Part shown: positions 35,153 to 43,725 of the stretch, in pieces
How positions within the stretch are numbered: the first letter of the stretch is position 1
Layout: each line of letters starts with the position of its first letter
Origin: Mycosynbacter sp964593465
GTDB taxonomy: Bacteria > Patescibacteriota > Saccharimonadia > Saccharimonadales > Saccharimonadaceae
Reading direction: 5' to 3'
DNA length: 64,000 nucleotides
NCBI GenBank assembly: GCA_964593465.1
Contig: CAZQJY010000006.1
Span: 8,014 to 72,013 of the forward strand
Position numbers and translations under genes: made by a program
The notes under the pieces: generated by a model
Told to the model about the DNA's origin: nothing
The model's input: only the letters and a program-made list of their open reading frames with translations
The model's database searches: none

Positions 35153-36121
35153 CTAAAATGGCTTCTCCTCTAGCAGCATGTCATGTAGCTGCACACCTTT
35201 GTGCAGTATGCCATCTTTGGCACCAAACTGCGTCACCACAGATGTCGAATTAGCACTACCAAACACAATCGCCTCGCGCAGGCTCTTGCCCGCTGCCCAT
35301 TGGCTCAAAAAGCCGCTAGCAAATGCATCACCCGCACCCGTGCGATCCAGCACTGGCACATCTTCGTACATGCCCGCCGTCACAATCGTCTTGCCGTCGC
35401 TAGCGCAGACACCATTTGGCCCGTCGCTCACAATAGCCACGGGTACATAATGCAGCGCATGTCGCACCAATTCTTCGATCGTCTCGCCGCTCACCAGCAT
35501 CTGCATTTCTTCTTTATTGACACACAATACGTCGACGCTACTTAGTAGTGCTTTAAGCTTTTTGGGTTCTGCCAACTCTGGACCAGCAGGATTGAGCATT
35601 ACTTTTACACCCGATTCTTCTGCTTTGTCGACAATCACCCGTAGTAAGTCTATACCGCCGAGTGCGAGAGATGTCGGGTAAATCCAGTCTACATCGGCAA
35701 TTGCGTCAAGGTTTAAATCACGCGCACTGGCGTCCGTTGATACGCCACGGTTATTAAGAATCGTTCGCTCACCGTCCGTCGCAATCAAGATGTTAGAGTA
35801 CCCTGCACGGTATTTCTCATTCCGCACCACGTGAGATGTATCTACACCCTCGGCGTCCAAATCGTGTAGCACTGTTTCTGACGCCGGGTCGTAACCCAAC
35901 GTCCACATATAGCTACTATGTAAACCCTGTCGTGCAAACGTTACTGCTACATTACTAGCATTGCCGCCTGTAGCAAACACAATATCCTCAACTTCCATCT
36001 TTACACCCAATGGCAAGTGTGTATATGCTACCTTACCCTCCATATGCGGACTGAATTCTTCGCTCTTGAGAAACACGTCTTGCGTGGCTTTGCCTATGGC
36101 CAATATCTTTGGTACGCTCAT
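35153..36121 (-). CDS. PfkB-family carbohydrate kinase
   Basis: 322 residues. It starts with ILAIGKATQDVFLK, has the Gly-rich ATGGNASNVAV, and ends with the family signature DRTGAGDAFASGFLSQW (~residue 260). It phosphorylates a sugar or sugar phosphate; fructose-6-phosphate is plausible from the neighbouring fba but not shown. It is a paralogue of the kinase half of the 8935 fusion. The ATG at 36119-36121 was chosen because the longer reading (36190) runs through the promoter. An extended -10, TGGTATACT (36172-36164), lies upstream. Confidence 0.9.
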   Translation of the reverse strand: MSVPKILAIGKATQDVFLKSEEFSPHMEGKVAYTHLPLGVKMEVEDIVFATGGNASNVAVTFARQGLHSSYMWTLGYDPASETVLHDLDAEGVDTSHVVRNEKYRAGYSNILIATDGERTILNNRGVSTDASARDLNLDAIADVDWIYPTSLALGGIDLLRVIVDKAEESGVKVMLNPAGPELAEPKKLKALLSSVDVLCVNKEEMQMLVSGETIEELVRHALHYVPVAIVSDGPNGVCASDGKTIVTAGMYEDVPVLDRTGAGDAFASGFLSQWAAGKSLREAIVFGSANSTSVVTQFGAKDGILHKGVQLHDMLLEEKPF

Positions 36122-36163
36122 ATCTATCTTTCTGGTTTTTGTTTGAATGTAAGATTTGTTATT

Positions 36164-36172
36164 AGTATACCA
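36164..36172 (-). promoter_or_regulatory. pfkB promoter, extended -10
   Basis: TGGTATACT on the minus strand, about 42 nt before the pfkB start. It lets pfkB and the two genes after it be expressed apart from the rpiB-fba operon, which ends at 36268. Confidence 0.65.
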
Positions 36173-36267
36173 TAAGCGGCTATATGACACACATCATCCA
36201 GCAACAGTTCCTCAGAGTATATACATTCCAGTCTACCGCTCAACCCGACTCTTGTCTCTGTCAAAAA

Positions 36268-37179
36268 TTACAAAACCGCCTTATTCCCGCTCCCAAACGC
36301 CTGAATCTTCTCCTCGACAACTGCTTGCACCGCTTCGTACACCTCTGGCATGAGCTTGACGACAGCGTATTCATTGGGGTTGTCGGCTAGGACTTTCTCT
36401 AGCGTCTTGCGGAAGACGTAGCGCATATCGCTATTAATATTGATCTTGCTCACACCAATCCGTGCTGCGTCTTCGAAGAAGTGGAGTGGCGTGCCACTGC
36501 CGCCATGCAGGCTAATTCCACAACCAATCGCCCCACGAATCTGCTCGAGAAGCTCAAGATCCAGCTCTTTTGGTACAGGATATTTGCCGTGCAGATTACC
36601 GATAGCCGCCGCAAAGGTGTCGATGCCCGTCGCTTCGGAGAACTCGCGTGCACCTTCCGGGGTGCTAAATGTTTTTTTAATCGCCTCATAATCAATATCT
36701 TCAGTATGTACATTACTACTACCGCCAAAATAATGTGGTTCACTCTCGACAAGCGCGCCCGTAAACTTAGCATATTCGACAACTTCGCGGGTTTTGGCGA
36801 CGATTTCTTCTTCGCTGGCATCGTGATTTGCCTGCGAAATGTCGATATGGATAAACTCATAGCCCGCATCAATCGCGCGCTTGCATGACTCTACCGTCGG
36901 ACTATGATCGAGGTTTAAATACGCTTCTATGCCATATTCTTTTTTGTAATTGTCCACCATGTCGCGCACATTTTCGAGCCCCAGCGCCTTGACTTCGCCC
37001 TCGCTCACCTCTATGAGAACTGGCGAATTGAGCTTCTGCGCCGCGCGAGCAATCGCAATCAGCGTTTCTTGATTGTCGATATTGAACGCTCCCACAGCGA
37101 AATGCTGCTGGCGCGTGCGCTGGTACAAATGCCTCGCTCGGGTAGTGTTATCTCGAATCTCGCTAATTGTCAGCCCCAT
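36268..37179 (-). CDS. fba: Class II fructose/tagatose-bisphosphate aldolase
   Basis: 303 residues. Zinc ligands and catalytic Asp are visible: NLDHSP (~residues 85-90), GNLHGKYPV (~200) and SLHGGSGTP (~230). It splits FBP into DHAP and glyceraldehyde-3-phosphate. It is the last gene of the rpiB-rpe-tktN-tktC-fba operon. Since a class I aldolase domain is at 10 kb, the genome has both mechanistic classes. Confidence 0.95.
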   Translation of the reverse strand: MGLTISEIRDNTTRARHLYQRTRQQHFAVGAFNIDNQETLIAIARAAQKLNSPVLIEVSEGEVKALGLENVRDMVDNYKKEYGIEAYLNLDHSPTVESCKRAIDAGYEFIHIDISQANHDASEEEIVAKTREVVEYAKFTGALVESEPHYFGGSSNVHTEDIDYEAIKKTFSTPEGAREFSEATGIDTFAAAIGNLHGKYPVPKELDLELLEQIRGAIGCGISLHGGSGTPLHFFEDAARIGVSKININSDMRYVFRKTLEKVLADNPNEYAVVKLMPEVYEAVQAVVEEKIQAFGSGNKAVL

Positions 37180-37181
37180 GC

Positions 37182-38180
37182 CTAAAATCCTTTGTGGTAT
37201 TGCGGTGTTGTATTGATAAATTCTTGAACTACTGGCGCCATTTTTTCACCCGTAAGTCCAAAATGATCAAGTAGTTCGTTTGGCGCACCGGATTCGCCAA
37301 ACCTATCGTACATGCCAATTCGTTTGAGTGGCGTTGGCAACTTTTCGCTTAGCAGCTCGGCTATGGCACCACCAAATCCCGCTGCCACTTGTGCTTCTTC
37401 GGCCGTGACAACTCGCCCTGTTTTGCGCACACTGGCTAGAATCGTCGTTTCATCGAGTGGTTTGACTGTCGGCACATGTACCACCTCGGCAGATACACCA
37501 TGCTTTTCTAGCAACTGAGCAGCTTTAAGTAGCTGGTAGGTCATTGTACCCGTACCGAGAAGTGATACATCATGACCATCACGCAGTACATATGCTTTGC
37601 CAATCTCAAATGGCGATTCGTCGGTGCTAAAAATTGGCGTTTTTTCGCGCGCCAGACGGATATAGCTCGGCTTGCCGTTTTCGGCAATCACTTGCGTGGC
37701 TTTTTCTGCTTCGACACTATCGCCTGGCACTACCACAACCATGTGCGGCAATACACGCATCAGCGCAATGTCTTCGAGCATTTGGTGGGTGGCGCCGTCT
37801 GGCCCAACACTTACGCCAGCGTGACTGCCGACGATTTTGACGGGCTGTTCGTTGAGTGTGGCGGTAGTACGAATTTGCTCCCAGTTGCGTCCTGGGCTAA
37901 ACGCCGCATAGCTGCTAGTAAACGGAATTTTGCCCGCTCGCGCCAAGCCACTCGCGACTGTCACGAGGTTTTGTTCGGCCACGCCAATTTCGACAAATCG
38001 CTCTGGAAATTCTTCTCTGAAAAGGTGCATCTGCGTACTCTCGGTAAGATCCGCGCACAACGCCACGACATTTTCGTTAGCCTCGCCAGCTTTTTTGAGG
38101 CCGCGACCAAAGCCAGCGCGCGTCGGCTCCTGCGCTGCATCGTCCGAAAATATATCATCTCGTAATTGATAGTGTGTCAT
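37182..38180 (-). CDS. tktB: Transketolase, C-terminal subunit
   Basis: 332 residues: the pyrimidine-binding domain (CADLTESTQMHLFREEFPER, GVAEQNLVTVASGLA, GPDGATHQ) and the C-terminal domain (VVTAEEAQVAAGFGGA). It pairs with the separate N-terminal subunit to form the thiamine-diphosphate enzyme that moves two-carbon units. ATG at 38178-38180 is chosen; an earlier start at 38207 would overlap the N subunit. Split transketolase is common in archaea and CPR. It lies 1 nt from its partner. Confidence 0.93.
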   Translation of the reverse strand: MTHYQLRDDIFSDDAAQEPTRAGFGRGLKKAGEANENVVALCADLTESTQMHLFREEFPERFVEIGVAEQNLVTVASGLARAGKIPFTSSYAAFSPGRNWEQIRTTATLNEQPVKIVGSHAGVSVGPDGATHQMLEDIALMRVLPHMVVVVPGDSVEAEKATQVIAENGKPSYIRLAREKTPIFSTDESPFEIGKAYVLRDGHDVSLLGTGTMTYQLLKAAQLLEKHGVSAEVVHVPTVKPLDETTILASVRKTGRVVTAEEAQVAAGFGGAIAELLSEKLPTPLKRIGMYDRFGESGAPNELLDHFGLTGEKMAPVVQEFINTTPQYHKGF

Positions 38181-38181
38181 A

Positions 38182-39039
38182 TTATTCTCCCGCCTCAATC
38201 TTGCCATCTAGTGTGCGCAGCTTGGAAAGCGCTTCTTTTGCCTGTTCATGATTTGGTGGTGCGCCGTGCCATTTGTAGTCATACTCCATAAAGTCCACGC
38301 CCTTGCCCGGAATCGTGTGTGCGATAATCACACTCGGCTTGTTGGTAATTGCCCGCGCCATGCTTGCCGCATCAATCACGCTCTCAATATTATGGCCATC
38401 GACTTCTTGTACATGCCAGCCAAAACTCTCCCATTTGCCGCGCAAATCTTCGAGCGGCATCACATCTTCGGTACTGCCATCAATCTGGATGTTGTTGCGG
38501 TCGATAAATCCAATCAGCTGGCTAAGCTTGTATTTGCCCGCAAACATAGCCGCTTCCCAGATATTGCCTTCGTTGAGCTCACCATCACCCATCACTGTAT
38601 ACACAAAACGATGAGGCTGTTTGTCGAGGTATTGCAGCGCATACGCCACGCCCGAGGCCTGACTTAGGCCACTACCTAGCGGACCGCTGGTATTTTCTAG
38701 CCCTGGCAGTTTGATGCGCTCTGGGTGGCCTTGCAGTCGACTGCCGAGTTTACGCAGTGTCAACAATTCTTCTTTGTCAAAAAACCCAGCCTCGGCCATG
38801 GCTGCGTACTGCACCGGCACCGTGTGGCCGTTGCTCAGGAAAAAATAATCCCGTTCGTCCCATTCAGGGTTTTTGGGGTCGTAGTTCATAATGTCAAAAT
38901 ACAGCGCCGCAAAGATGTCTGCCAGACCCAGAGGACCCGCACTATGTCCACTGCCCGCCGCCTCAAGCATTTTGATGATGTCTTTTCGAATCGTGTTGGC
39001 TTTTTCGTCCAACTGTGCCCACGTCAGTTGCTGCTTCAC
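38182..39039 (-). CDS. tktA: Transketolase, N-terminal subunit
   Basis: 285 residues: the diphosphate-binding domain with SGHSAGPLGLADIFAALYFD, GPLGSGLSQASGVA and the Mg/ThDP motif GDGELNEGNIWEAAMFAG...NN (~150-175). It must associate with the 37182 product. The start abuts the rpe stop with no gap, so the subunits are co-translated within the operon. Confidence 0.94.
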   Translation of the reverse strand: MKQQLTWAQLDEKANTIRKDIIKMLEAAGSGHSAGPLGLADIFAALYFDIMNYDPKNPEWDERDYFFLSNGHTVPVQYAAMAEAGFFDKEELLTLRKLGSRLQGHPERIKLPGLENTSGPLGSGLSQASGVAYALQYLDKQPHRFVYTVMGDGELNEGNIWEAAMFAGKYKLSQLIGFIDRNNIQIDGSTEDVMPLEDLRGKWESFGWHVQEVDGHNIESVIDAASMARAITNKPSVIIAHTIPGKGVDFMEYDYKWHGAPPNHEQAKEALSKLRTLDGKIEAGE

Positions 39040-39687
39040 TTATAACACTCCTTGTTTGTTGATTTCTTCGACAAGCTGTTTGTACACCAACTCGGCATCG
39101 GTGGATTTCTGTATCGCACCGCCCACATTGAGCACGTTCACACCGCCTTGCGTCAGCGTGTAGGCATTGTCGACATTCACGCCGCCATCCCAGCCAATTT
39201 CTGCTTCCGGGTTGATTTGTTTAATGAGGCGGACTTTTTCGAGCTGCATCAGGTTTGCCGTGCCGCCATATTTACCCAAATCCCCGGTAAATACCATTAC
39301 ATGCTCCGCCTGTTGCAGCACTGCCTCGACAGACGACGGTACTGTGGGGCGAAGTAGTGCCACACCGGCTTTAATACCGTATTGTTTGAGCGTCACGAGT
39401 ACCGACGGCAATTGCTCGGTATCTGCTTCGGCATGAAAAATCACCATACTTGGCTTGAGTTGCACCAATGTCTGCAAATGCTCGGCCGGCCGAGCAACCA
39501 TGGCATGTACATCCACCTCCCAGCCCTCTGGCCACCAAATCTCATTGAAGCCAATGGTAAACGTTGGCGCGAACTCACCATCACTTACGTCAATATGTAC
39601 GCGCTGCGCAAACGGCTGCACTTTGTCTATCGCCTGCTTATACTGGTCTGCGTTTTCAGCCAAAATCGCCGGTGCAATCAAGCTCAT
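39040..39687 (-). CDS. rpe: Ribulose-phosphate 3-epimerase family protein
   Basis: 215 residues, a TIM barrel. RVHIDVSDGEFAPT (~28-41) holds the first catalytic Asp. VDVHAMV and IFHAEAD hold the metal His, and IGWDGGVN (~163-170) the second Asp. Several positions differ from canonical Rpe (DVMDGHFVPN), so a divergent epimerase or a related sugar-phosphate epimerase is possible. Context between rpiB and transketolase supports Rpe. Confidence 0.87.
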   Translation of the reverse strand: MSLIAPAILAENADQYKQAIDKVQPFAQRVHIDVSDGEFAPTFTIGFNEIWWPEGWEVDVHAMVARPAEHLQTLVQLKPSMVIFHAEADTEQLPSVLVTLKQYGIKAGVALLRPTVPSSVEAVLQQAEHVMVFTGDLGKYGGTANLMQLEKVRLIKQINPEAEIGWDGGVNVDNAYTLTQGGVNVLNVGGAIQKSTDAELVYKQLVEEINKQGVL

Positions 39688-39689
39688 CT

Positions 39690-40142
39690 CTATACCTCAT
39701 CAATCTGCGCATTGCGTCGCTTGTATCGTGGCGCCGAAGCAAATGGAGTTGCCAGCCATGTATCCAAAATTGCTTTCCACTCAGCTTCGTCTTTTTCGAG
39801 AATACGAGACGGCAAACACAATACATTACTATCGTTGTCGTTACGCGTCATCTTGGCTTCGTACTCGTCCCAGATGACGCTCGCGCGGATGCCGCGAAAA
39901 CGATTGGCCGCCATAGCCATACCCTGGCCGCCGCCGCATAGCAGTATCGCCCGCGGATCGCTTTTCTCGTCTTCGCCTAGCACCTTGAGCGCTGCCATCT
40001 GCGCAAACTGCGGAAAGTCATCCTCCAGGTCGAGCTCTTTACCACCGACGTCTTGCACGTCGTAGCCGCGCTTTGCGAGATAAGCAAACAGCTGCTCTTT
40101 GAGATGATAGCCATTGTGGTCGGAACCAAGAAAAATCTTCAT
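39690..40142 (-). CDS. rpiB: Ribose-5-phosphate isomerase B
   Basis: 150 residues of the RpiB/LacAB family. IFLGSDHNGYHLKE at the start, LLCGGGQGMAMAANRF with the catalytic Cys, and TRNDNDSNVLCLPSR are visible. It interconverts ribose- and ribulose-5-phosphate. It is the first gene of the operon; a TATACT box ends 7 nt before the ATG, so translation is likely leaderless. Confidence 0.93.
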   Translation of the reverse strand: MKIFLGSDHNGYHLKEQLFAYLAKRGYDVQDVGGKELDLEDDFPQFAQMAALKVLGEDEKSDPRAILLCGGGQGMAMAANRFRGIRASVIWDEYEAKMTRNDNDSNVLCLPSRILEKDEAEWKAILDTWLATPFASAPRYKRRNAQIDEV

Positions 40143-40196
40143 ACCTACAAGTATAAGCGTTTTTAGAGAAAAATCAAAGGCAATGCGGACAGAATA

Positions 40197-40225
40197 TTGT
40201 AAATATTCCTATATTCTGCTATAAT
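40197..40225 (+). promoter_or_regulatory. Promoter of the 40266 gene
   Basis: TTGTAA (40197-40202), 17 nt, then TATAAT (40220-40225). The transcript would begin near 40232. Confidence 0.8.
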
Positions 40226-40265
40226 AATAAAGAGTACTATTCCTACGAGTGAACGGATTTGCCCG

Positions 40266-40640
40266 ATGGCGGAAATCATGGTCAGTGCAAAAGGTCGAGA
40301 GCTCCTCAGCGAACATGTCAAAGCGCTGAGAAATAATGGCAACTACCAGCCCTATCCGCGAGCACTACTAGAAGGGATGCTTGTAAAAACCCGATGCTGC
40401 TACCTAGAAAATGGCGAGGTGCGCGACCATCTCAGCGAAGCTGGATTGCTCAGCGGTGAGGCGGTCGCAGTGTACATCTTCGATTCAGAGGGACTGCACA
40501 AAAAGCTGAGTCATGCCACGCTCGACTTTGGTCGCACGACAGTGCCAGTCGGCGAACTCAACTTCGAAGAAAGCTTCAAAGAAGCATGGAAGCAGCTGCA
40601 GCTCGTCGTTGCCGAACATCAAGTACCCAGCCCCGCCTAG
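40266..40640 (+). CDS. Hypothetical protein, 124 aa
   Basis: Family not recognised. It is soluble and probably alpha/beta, with two adjacent Cys (TRCCYLENGEV) and an acidic C-terminal helix (NFEESFKEAWKQLQLVV). No good SD precedes ATG 40266; GGCGGA inside the first codons could serve an alternative start at 40278. It has its own promoter and terminator, so it is monocistronic. It is one of four small genes here with more GC-ending codons than the surroundings. Confidence 0.6.
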   Translation: MAEIMVSAKGRELLSEHVKALRNNGNYQPYPRALLEGMLVKTRCCYLENGEVRDHLSEAGLLSGEAVAVYIFDSEGLHKKLSHATLDFGRTTVPVGELNFEESFKEAWKQLQLVVAEHQVPSPA

Positions 40641-40667
40641 GCGCGCAGCTCCCTACCAAAAAGGTCG

Positions 40668-40694
40668 AGCTTCGCCCGTATACGGCGGGGCTTT
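40668..40694 (+). terminator. Terminator of the 40266 gene
   Basis: GCTTCGCC (40669-40676) pairs with GGCGGGGC (40684-40691), two G.U pairs, followed by TTT. Confidence 0.75.
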
Positions 40695-40738
40695 ACCTTT
40701 TCCCGTTATTTGTCTATTCTCTGCTACACTAGATATAT

Positions 40739-41749
40739 ATGACTTCTTCCAAGATCGGGGTTATTCTGGCGCAGGTTGGCACGCCAGAAGCGCCTACCAA
40801 ACAAGCCCTCAAGCCATATCTACGCAATTTTCTTGGCGATGAACGGATCATCGATAGCCCACGCTGGTGGTGGAAGCCGCTGCTGCATGGCGTTATACTA
40901 CAGCGCCGCCCAGCTGCTGTCGCTAAGCATTTCGAAGAAATCTGGACCGACAAAGGCTCGCCGCTTCTCATTACGTCTGAGAAACAAGTCCGCGGTGTCC
41001 AGAAACGTCTCGGCTCACGCTTCGTGGTCAAGCTCGGTTTTGCCTACGCCGAACCAAGTATGAACACTGCCATGCGCGAACTGCATGAGGCAGGTATCAC
41101 TCGCATCATCGTACTACCGATGTTCCCGCAGTACAGTACCACTACGACAGCATCGGTCTACGACGAGATTATGTTCTACGCACTGGGTCGCGAGAAACGT
41201 CGTGGAGCGCCGATTAAAAAATACTCGCCAGCTCTCAGATTTGTTGACCCATTCTACAACGACCCGCAATATATAGATGTGCTAGCCAGCAGCATCAAAC
41301 AACAAATGAAAAAACTAGCCCATCAGCCAGATAAAATCCTCCTGAGCTATCATGGTATCCCGCTCAGCTACGTCACCGAAGGCGACCCATACCCAGAACA
41401 CTGCAATGAGACAACACGACTGATTGCCAAAAAACTGGGTTGGAAAAAAGACGAGTACAAACAAACCTACCAATCCCGCTTTGGTCGCGCTGAGTGGCTC
41501 CAGCCTTACACACAAGTTGAGCTGCCTGAACTTCACGGCCAAGGAGTCAAGCGACCCCTTATTATCGCGCCAGCTTTCACCACCGACTGCCTTGAGACAA
41601 TTCACGAACTTGGCATTGAAGGTGCCGAGCTTTATGCAGAAGGTGGGGGCGAGGAGAAAAACCTTATGACGCTCAAGTGCCTCAATGACGACCCGGCATT
41701 CCTCGATTACCTCGCGCAGAAAGTAGAGAGCCATGCCGGCGGCTGGTAA
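40739..41749 (+). CDS. hemH: Ferrochelatase family protein
   Basis: 336 residues. It has LAQVGTPEAPTKQALKPYLR at the N-terminus, LPMFPQYSTTTTASV (~125-139), the catalytic His in LLSYHGIPLSYV (~202), and FTTDCLETIHELG (~280) with the conserved acid. These are ferrochelatase hallmarks (metal insertion into a porphyrin). No other haem gene is in the window, and the lineage is generally reported to lack the pathway, so it may use imported coproporphyrin or protoporphyrin. A TACACT box ends 8 nt before ATG: probably leaderless. Confidence 0.92.
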   Translation: MTSSKIGVILAQVGTPEAPTKQALKPYLRNFLGDERIIDSPRWWWKPLLHGVILQRRPAAVAKHFEEIWTDKGSPLLITSEKQVRGVQKRLGSRFVVKLGFAYAEPSMNTAMRELHEAGITRIIVLPMFPQYSTTTTASVYDEIMFYALGREKRRGAPIKKYSPALRFVDPFYNDPQYIDVLASSIKQQMKKLAHQPDKILLSYHGIPLSYVTEGDPYPEHCNETTRLIAKKLGWKKDEYKQTYQSRFGRAEWLQPYTQVELPELHGQGVKRPLIIAPAFTTDCLETIHELGIEGAELYAEGGGEEKNLMTLKCLNDDPAFLDYLAQKVESHAGGW

Positions 41750-42152
41750 AAAAATCCTCTACGCACTACTCGGCCTTACCTGTACAGGTCTCGGTGTTAT
41801 TGGCGTATGGGTGCCCGGGCTACCTACAACTGTCTTCATTCTCATCGCACTCTGGGCCTTTTCTAACTCCAGCCATCGACTTCACCATTGGCTCACACAT
41901 ATTCCAATCCTACGTTACGCCGTCCGTGAAGCGCATCGTTTTCAGCGCGAAGGTACGCTCTCGACACGTGTCAAATTCGTCTCGCAAGGTAGCGCCTGGC
42001 TATCATTTGCAGTCGTCACCTTACTTACTCGTAGCTGGATCATTGGCCTTATTTTGGCACTTGTGGCTGCGTCGTGCAGCGTGTTCATGTATCTTACGCC
42101 AACAACGCGCACTGTTCCCGCAGAAGCATTAGAAAAAACAGAAGATGCATGA
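41733..42152 (+). CDS. DUF454 (YbaN-like) inner membrane protein
   Basis: 139 residues. It contains LLGLTCTGLGVIGVWVPGLPTT (in parts, residues ~10-31) and the AFSNSSHRLHHWL region, then two further TM helices (~85-120), matching DUF454/YbaN. The family function is unknown. The start overlaps hemH by 17 nt, so the two are co-translated, which hints at a link to haem or membrane metal chemistry. Confidence 0.88.
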   Translation: MPAAGKKILYALLGLTCTGLGVIGVWVPGLPTTVFILIALWAFSNSSHRLHHWLTHIPILRYAVREAHRFQREGTLSTRVKFVSQGSAWLSFAVVTLLTRSWIIGLILALVAASCSVFMYLTPTTRTVPAEALEKTEDA

Positions 42153-42157
42153 TATAT

Positions 42158-42202
42158 ACATAAAACTCGCACTATAATTGTTTCAAAGTGCGAGTTTTAT
42201 GT
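42158..42202. terminator. Strong bidirectional terminator between DUF454 and gap
   Basis: A 16-bp perfect stem: ACATAAAACTCGCACT (42158-42173) with AGTGCGAGTTTTATGT (42187-42202). It sits between convergent genes. Confidence 0.92.
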
Positions 42203-42217
42203 TGTATATAAATACCC

Positions 42218-43234
42218 TTATCGACTAATCGACTTGCCGACGTCAGCCGTCAACTCAACCAGCCTATTGCTATAGCCCCATTCGTTGTCATACCACACCG
42301 CAATCTTGATGAGATTGCCGCCCACAACCTTTGTCAGTAGCAGATCCACAGTGCCCGAGTGACTGTTGCCAATGTAATCACGTGATACAAGTGGTTCTTC
42401 GCTGACGTCCAAAATACCTTGGTAGTATGGCTCTTTGGCGGCCTTTTTGAACGCATTATTCACTTCTTCTACTGTCACGTCTTTTGAAAGCAGTGCGGTG
42501 ACATCGCTAATCGACACTACAGGTGTTGGTACGCGGATAGAAAGCCCGTCAAACTTACCTTCGAGTTGTGGCAATGTCTTAGTAACGGCAATTGCTGCGC
42601 CAGTTGTCGTCGGTACCATGTTTTCGGCTGCGTTGCGGCCCTCGCGCAGGTCGCCTTTTGGCGCGTCTTGCACAACTTGGCTGGCTGTGTAGCTATGGAC
42701 AGTCGTAAGGAGCGATTTCTCGACACCAAACTCTGCGTCGAGCACCGCCATCACTGCTGCCAGGCTATTTGTCGTACAGCTTGCATTGCTAATTACCTCT
42801 GTAGAACCAGCAATCTTGTCGTCATTGGCACCCAGCACGATTGTATCGACGCCTTCGGATTTGGTTGGACCACTAATCACCACACGCTTCGCGCCAGCTG
42901 CAATGTGTTTGCTCGCGCCGTCTTTGTCAGTGAAAAATCCTGTCGATTCGATCACAATGTCCACGCCCATATCGCCCCATGGCAACGCCACTGGGTCACG
43001 CTCAGCCAGCACCTGAATGTGCTTGCCGTCGACGATAATGCCCGCTTCGTCGTACGACACCTCGTGATGGTAGGTACCATAGTTGCTGTCGTGCTTGAGC
43101 AAATATGCCAATGTCTTAGTATCTGTCAAATCGTTAATCGCGACAATTTCCAAATCCTTGCGCTCAAACGCAATCTTGAACGCGTTGCGGCCAATCCGCC
43201 CAAACCCATTGATGGCAAGTTTTGTCTGACTCAT
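42218..43234 (-). CDS. gap: Glyceraldehyde-3-phosphate dehydrogenase
   Basis: 338 residues, a phosphorylating GAPDH: NAD-binding INGFGRIGR (~7-15), the active-site ISNASCTTNSLAA (~148) with catalytic Cys, and WYDNEWGYSNR near the end. It converts G3P to 1,3-bisphosphoglycerate, taking the output of both aldolases. The SD GAGGGGG precedes ATG. No other glycolytic gene is adjacent. Confidence 0.97.
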   Translation of the reverse strand: MSQTKLAINGFGRIGRNAFKIAFERKDLEIVAINDLTDTKTLAYLLKHDSNYGTYHHEVSYDEAGIIVDGKHIQVLAERDPVALPWGDMGVDIVIESTGFFTDKDGASKHIAAGAKRVVISGPTKSEGVDTIVLGANDDKIAGSTEVISNASCTTNSLAAVMAVLDAEFGVEKSLLTTVHSYTASQVVQDAPKGDLREGRNAAENMVPTTTGAAIAVTKTLPQLEGKFDGLSIRVPTPVVSISDVTALLSKDVTVEEVNNAFKKAAKEPYYQGILDVSEEPLVSRDYIGNSHSGTVDLLLTKVVGGNLIKIAVWYDNEWGYSNRLVELTADVGKSISR

Positions 43235-43343
43235 ATCCGTTATGCCCCCTCATTACTCTAAGCATTAGTTCTTTGCTACTTATTGTATACTACTCACTTG
43301 TTTTTGCGCAAATTACTATATTTTACTTTTTAGTTATATATGA

Positions 43344-43349
43344 TATAAT
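43344..43349 (+). promoter_or_regulatory. -10 box of the 43383 gene
   Basis: TATAAT with TTTTAC 17 nt upstream (43321-43326). A leader of ~27 nt with a GAGAGGG SD follows. Confidence 0.7.
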
Positions 43350-43382
43350 TTATTATGTCTTATTCCGACAGAGAGGGTACAC

Positions 43383-43637
43383 ATGAGTATCTACACCTAC
43401 AGTGCAGCCGGTAAAGGTAACGACCAAGACGGCAATCCCGTCGCAGTCTCAATCACCTTGCAGCACCGCGCAGACCAGGAGCGTCTCGAAGATGGAGCGG
43501 CCACAGTCGCGAAGGTATTGCGAGCAGTAGCTGAACAACAGAACATCGATCCGTTCACAGTCATCCAGTGCAGTGGCAGCAAAAACACGATCTCACCCAT
43601 CAGCATCCCTGCCGACCTCAGACTCACGGAAGGATGA
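43383..43637 (+). CDS. Small hypothetical protein, 84 aa
   Basis: Family not recognised. It is soluble with a polar N-terminus (AAGKGNDQDGN) and a central helix (RLEDGAATVAKVLRAVAEQQ); one Cys. The SD GAGAGGG is 8 nt before the ATG. It has its own promoter and hairpin terminator. Third codon positions are strongly G/C, unlike gap and rel on either side. Confidence 0.62.
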   Translation: MSIYTYSAAGKGNDQDGNPVAVSITLQHRADQERLEDGAATVAKVLRAVAEQQNIDPFTVIQCSGSKNTISPISIPADLRLTEG

Positions 43638-43640
43638 CAA

Positions 43641-43670
43641 CGGAGCGCTTCGGCGCTCCGCCTCCCTTTT
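43641..43670 (+). terminator. Terminator of the 43383 gene
   Basis: CGGAGCGC-TTCG-GCGCTCCG, an 8-bp stem with a UUCG tetraloop, then CCTCCCTTTT. Confidence 0.88.
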
Positions 43671-43725
43671 ATAGATACAAGATCACATATACTATCGAAC
43701 TAGCAAATGATATACTAGCTATACT

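Noticed and set aside
36190..36390. Plus-strand ORFs across the pfkB-fba gap
   Set aside because: Low-complexity shadow reading over the fba 3' end with no SD or promoter.
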